Part shown: positions 62,301 through 64,000 of the stretch, one piece after another
How positions within the stretch are numbered: position 1 is the first letter of the stretch
How the letters are laid out: every line of letters starts with the position of its first letter
Assembly: GCF_000328475.2 (NCBI RefSeq)
Contig: NC_026487.1
Coordinates: 248,001-312,000 of the forward strand
Length of the DNA: 64,000 bases
Source: Mycosarcoma maydis
Lineage: Eukaryota; Basidiomycota; Ustilaginomycetes; Ustilaginales
Reading direction: 5' to 3'
Position numbers and translations under genes: made by a program
Notes under the pieces: model-generated
What the model saw: only the letters and a program-made list of their open reading frames with translations
What the model was told of the DNA's origin: nothing
Database searches by the model: none

Positions 62301-63065
62301 TTCGCTAAAGTACTGGGCGACGTTCTTCTGCAGACGATCTTTGGTGTTGGAGCAGACCTCGACGACGATGCGATGCGCGGAAGGATTGTGCTTGATGGCT
62401 TTGGTGGTAAAATTGGCGAGAAGAAGATCGAGCACCTCGGAAGGAAGCGTGACGCACTCGTCGATGAGCTGGACGAGCACATCGGCCATGCAGATTTCGA
62501 CATTCTTGGACATGTCTGGTCGCGCGAGGTCGAGAAAGCCCTTGAAGTAGTCGGTCATGAGCTCGTCGGCGTTGGTGAGATCGCAGATCAACACGACCGA
62601 CTTGACGTTGCTCAGGTTCTCGAGAAGGTAAAAGTACTCGGGATACTGTGGGCCATTGGGTTTGGAAAGCCCGGCTTGAGGCATGGTGAGCTGATGCAAA
62701 AAGAACTGAAAGATGTCGCGCAGTTCGGATGGAGTGAAGGGAGCGTTAGGAGCAAAGAGGCGGAGCATGTCGGCGAGGCAACAGGCGACATTGGCCTTGA
62801 CCGCCTTGTCCTTGTGAAGCATGAGGGCAGGCGTGACGAGCTCCTTGCAGACGTCCTTGAGAGAGTTTACGTCGACGGCATCCTGATCCATTTCGCTGAG
62901 TTCGGTGCGTACTTGGCGGACGCGCTTCAGTAGTGCATCTGTCGAAGAACCTTTCTGATATAGCTTGCCTTTGAGAGTGAGACGGGCGAGGGCTTGGCGG
63001 CGAGTGGCAGGCGTTGTTGTCGACGAGCCCGAAGCGGAGCTGGCCGTGGAGGTGGCCGTCACCAT
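59313..63065 (-). CDS. PDS5: Cohesin-associated protein Pds5
   Basis: HEAT-repeat protein that binds cohesin and regulates its loading, acetylation and release on chromosomes. The product is 1250 residues without introns. The N-terminal block (LLKRVRQVRTELSEMDQD, VKANVACCLADMLRLFAPNA, PFTPSELRDIFQFFLHQL) and the following segment (PEYFYLLENLSNVKSVVLIC) match Pds5 proteins closely. The rest is a series of HEAT-like helical pairs. The tail is basic (SKRPAKKPKTHNAHTSQS), then acidic, typical of nuclear cohesin factors. I chose the ATG at 63065; the frame is open 56 codons further up to 63233, where MSPPNQPRRIG could be an alternative basic start. Length is normal for the family (about 1200-1300). 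Confidence 0.93.
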   Translation of the reverse strand: MVTATSTASSASGSSTTTPATRRQALARLTLKGKLYQKGSSTDALLKRVRQVRTELSEMDQDAVDVNSLKDVCKELVTPALMLHKDKAVKANVACCLADMLRLFAPNAPFTPSELRDIFQFFLHQLTMPQAGLSKPNGPQYPEYFYLLENLSNVKSVVLICDLTNADELMTDYFKGFLDLARPDMSKNVEICMADVLVQLIDECVTLPSEVLDLLLANFTTKAIKHNPSAHRIVVEVCSNTKDRLQKNVAQYFSEVILSATQEEDHDERLESLQTAHSLIVHINRVVPSLLLNVIPQLEEELRIEDVQLRVLATKVLGQMFGEKPSATAAESSDLARRYLSTWRAWLGRANDKSPSLRVIWVESTKSILVNHPELRHDLTPILERKLLEPDERVRAATAKMLGSLDYETALHHVDKSVLLTVADRCKDKKTLVRKESLEAIGKLFDMAFSEIDNNDPAAIQQFAWIPQELFKCLYAGSNELQVLVAATVEKYILPIPSNLDEDEAAFTNRLLLVMKYLEPEATRGLFRLSNLIYTRPALPDRFIDCCEEYNGGDVAPNKDSAVVKAAMADRIRRCASLFADAERAMTDLHAFAKLNDTRIYRLMRTCFDPQTDFRTATKARNDALRRVENANASILDTITIFIRSASYMILNRSSVPTLIKKLSHNGGSASQRSKAASTSQSQSQSGDLSDAETHRATANELLEFIAKRCPAMLSMHVPELSRALFEDSNAMLTQTCLQGLASVAQWNASKVQLDKKAVERLAKLVLKGTPLQAKFAAKLLAIVATGGVRGGRKAVGQKAGTAGMSVSSSVAFGVLEEVLDSVAQQLAAAKCGRQVAILYSLAQFFKHAPDASENVSSTVVRTMLSDILLKPLTASKAKAYANDSEDWIEDVAVDDELNAKLLSLQVLTRRCEAFGETDSAGDMAKPVFRLLWAVVGAGEAKALNTPAAAKSRMRLQAALCVLKLARHPSYDALITREYLDLAFMVQDESFNVRSRLLHKLLTYLQARRIDGRFLAMSFLAAYDPEDENRNMVLRYCQSNSRALPADQRLKHLDVSFARLIHLLAHHPDFSSETNEDLLQFVRYLDFFLDCLAGATNVSLFYYLATRVKGVRDAESQRASEKLYALSELAQLVIRKRAAQHGWTIESYPGRVTLPADIFKPLPSRDVQREIYERQYLPNDLVRHMSEFKLKTKPTVGAKSRWVPATRPPNNTAQSSKRPAKKPKTHNAHTSQSSLHDPDPDDSSDLTEPE

Positions 63066-64000
63066 CGTGGACGAGCAGATATAGGGATGAGGGACGATGC
63101 CTTGTTCTGCGATGATGATGCGAGATCCGAGATGCTCTTCGCTGGAGCAGCAAGTAGGCGTAAGAACGCGTCGTCTCTTTGTGCGAAAAAAGAGGTCAGT
63201 ACCGATGCGACGAGGCTGGTTTGGAGGTGACAACTAGGAAAACAAGTCAGCGGTATCGCAGCGATCACGAATCAGTATAGAGTGGGAACAAGCTGACGGC
63301 TGTGGGATGAATGGCGGCAACGAAGGATGAGACACGCGTCGAGTCGGGTCGACTTGTCAGTTTTGAGTGGTGAGTGGAGCTGCGCATCTGCACAGAAACG
63401 CCGTCCGTCTGAACTCAGTCACGTAGTCAGTCCCTCACGACTAAAGTAATCACGAATCGTGAATTCTGAATCGTGATTGTGATTCTGCGATTCACGAATT
63501 CACAATGTATTCACTTGGCTGCTCCTCGTGAGTCGTGAATCACGAATACGCGGTGGAAACGTCGTGAGTAAAGTGTGCACTCGTGACTCGTGACTGGTGC
63601 CGTGTGTGTGCGTGAGTTACGAGTCGTGAGTGTGAGTGTTGGATTGAAGCGCCTTTTTCCACCTTTCACGTTTTGTTCTCACTTGTCGAGTCGCGTTTAG
63701 CACCGACGCGTCGATCCAGAACGTGAACCCCTTTGACCGTGGCGGTTGGTTGTTCACTCGCGACTCATACAGTAAATTGCAAACAACGTTCGCGATTCGT
63801 GATTTACGATTGAGCTAATAAGTATGCGTAATGTCTTCTATATGTGATGCTGTGTATGTCTTGAGCTCGCCGAGTCAGTCTGCTTGATCCAAAGGTCATG
63901 TTCAAACCCTAGCTTTCATTGCAAAGTATGAGCTGAGCGAGCAAAGTGGCTACGACACAGAGAGTGAATTGGTCTTGGCGAGCAAAACCATCTCCTCTTC
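63066..64000. other. PDS5 upstream region, heptad-rich, running off the window
   Basis: No gene seen before the window end. Heptads are dense at 63437-63505, 63525-63545, 63570-63640 and 63790-63810. They include both ATTCACG and ACTCACG forms, for example ACTCGTGACTCGTGACT near 63579. Confidence 0.6.

Noticed and set aside
60048..62933. 332- and 368-codon + strand open frames opposite PDS5
   Set aside because: They are antisense shadows of a well-supported HEAT-repeat gene.
1..64000. A secondary-metabolite or effector gene cluster
   Set aside because: The genes are unrelated housekeeping functions, and no secreted small proteins or tailoring-enzyme groups were found.

Overview
The window reads as nuclear DNA of a basidiomycete smut fungus (Ustilaginaceae-like). 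Genes are compact and mostly intronless or carry one to four short introns with GTRNGT donors and CAG/TAG acceptors. They encode eukaryotic housekeeping proteins (Cdc3-type septin, Brr2, Pds5, Eaf3, Set3, La). Coding DNA is moderately GC-rich, and intergenic DNA is sown with a short ATTCACG-type motif. The smut assignment rests on gene style and recollection of this kind of intergenic DNA; no search was run.

Layout. 1-5.5 kb: the 3' part of a 3-ketodihydrosphingosine reductase gene (+), a La RNA-binding protein (-), a one-membrane-span orphan (+). 5.5-13 kb: cyclophilin (-), an Avo2-like ankyrin protein (+), indoleamine 2,3-dioxygenase (+). 13-24.5 kb: bifunctional aminodeoxychorismate synthase (-), a mitochondrial PPR-like helical protein (+), a 2.3-kb gene-free stretch, and a Zn2Cys6 regulator whose intron splits the zinc cluster (+). 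24.7-28.8 kb: an intron-containing tRNA-Arg(UCG) next to a tnp2/CACTA-type transposon with a probable frameshift. 29-39.5 kb: aminopeptidase P (-), S-adenosylhomocysteine hydrolase (-), Cdc3-type septin (+), the Eaf3/MRG15 chromodomain protein (-). 42-64 kb: long-chain acyl-CoA synthetase (+), Brr2 helicase (-), a Set3-type PHD/SET protein broken by a 100-N assembly gap (+), and cohesin regulator Pds5 (-).

There is no operon or biosynthetic cluster. The genes are independent housekeeping units in convergent, divergent and tandem arrangements. Shared themes are chromatin and chromosome biology (Eaf3, Set3, Pds5), RNA biology (La, Brr2, tRNA) and one-carbon, NAD and lipid metabolism (Abz1, Sah1, IDO, Tsc10, Faa).

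The most notable structure not explained by genes is the dispersed heptad ATTCACG (and variant ACTCACG). It occurs in nearly every intergenic region, in both orientations, sometimes as perfect tandem arrays or palindromes, and is almost absent from coding sequence. Other points of interest are possible mitochondrial extensions on cyclophilin, aminopeptidase P and IDO, a 10-bp-phased repeat upstream of SET3, and an octamer cluster upstream of the transposase.
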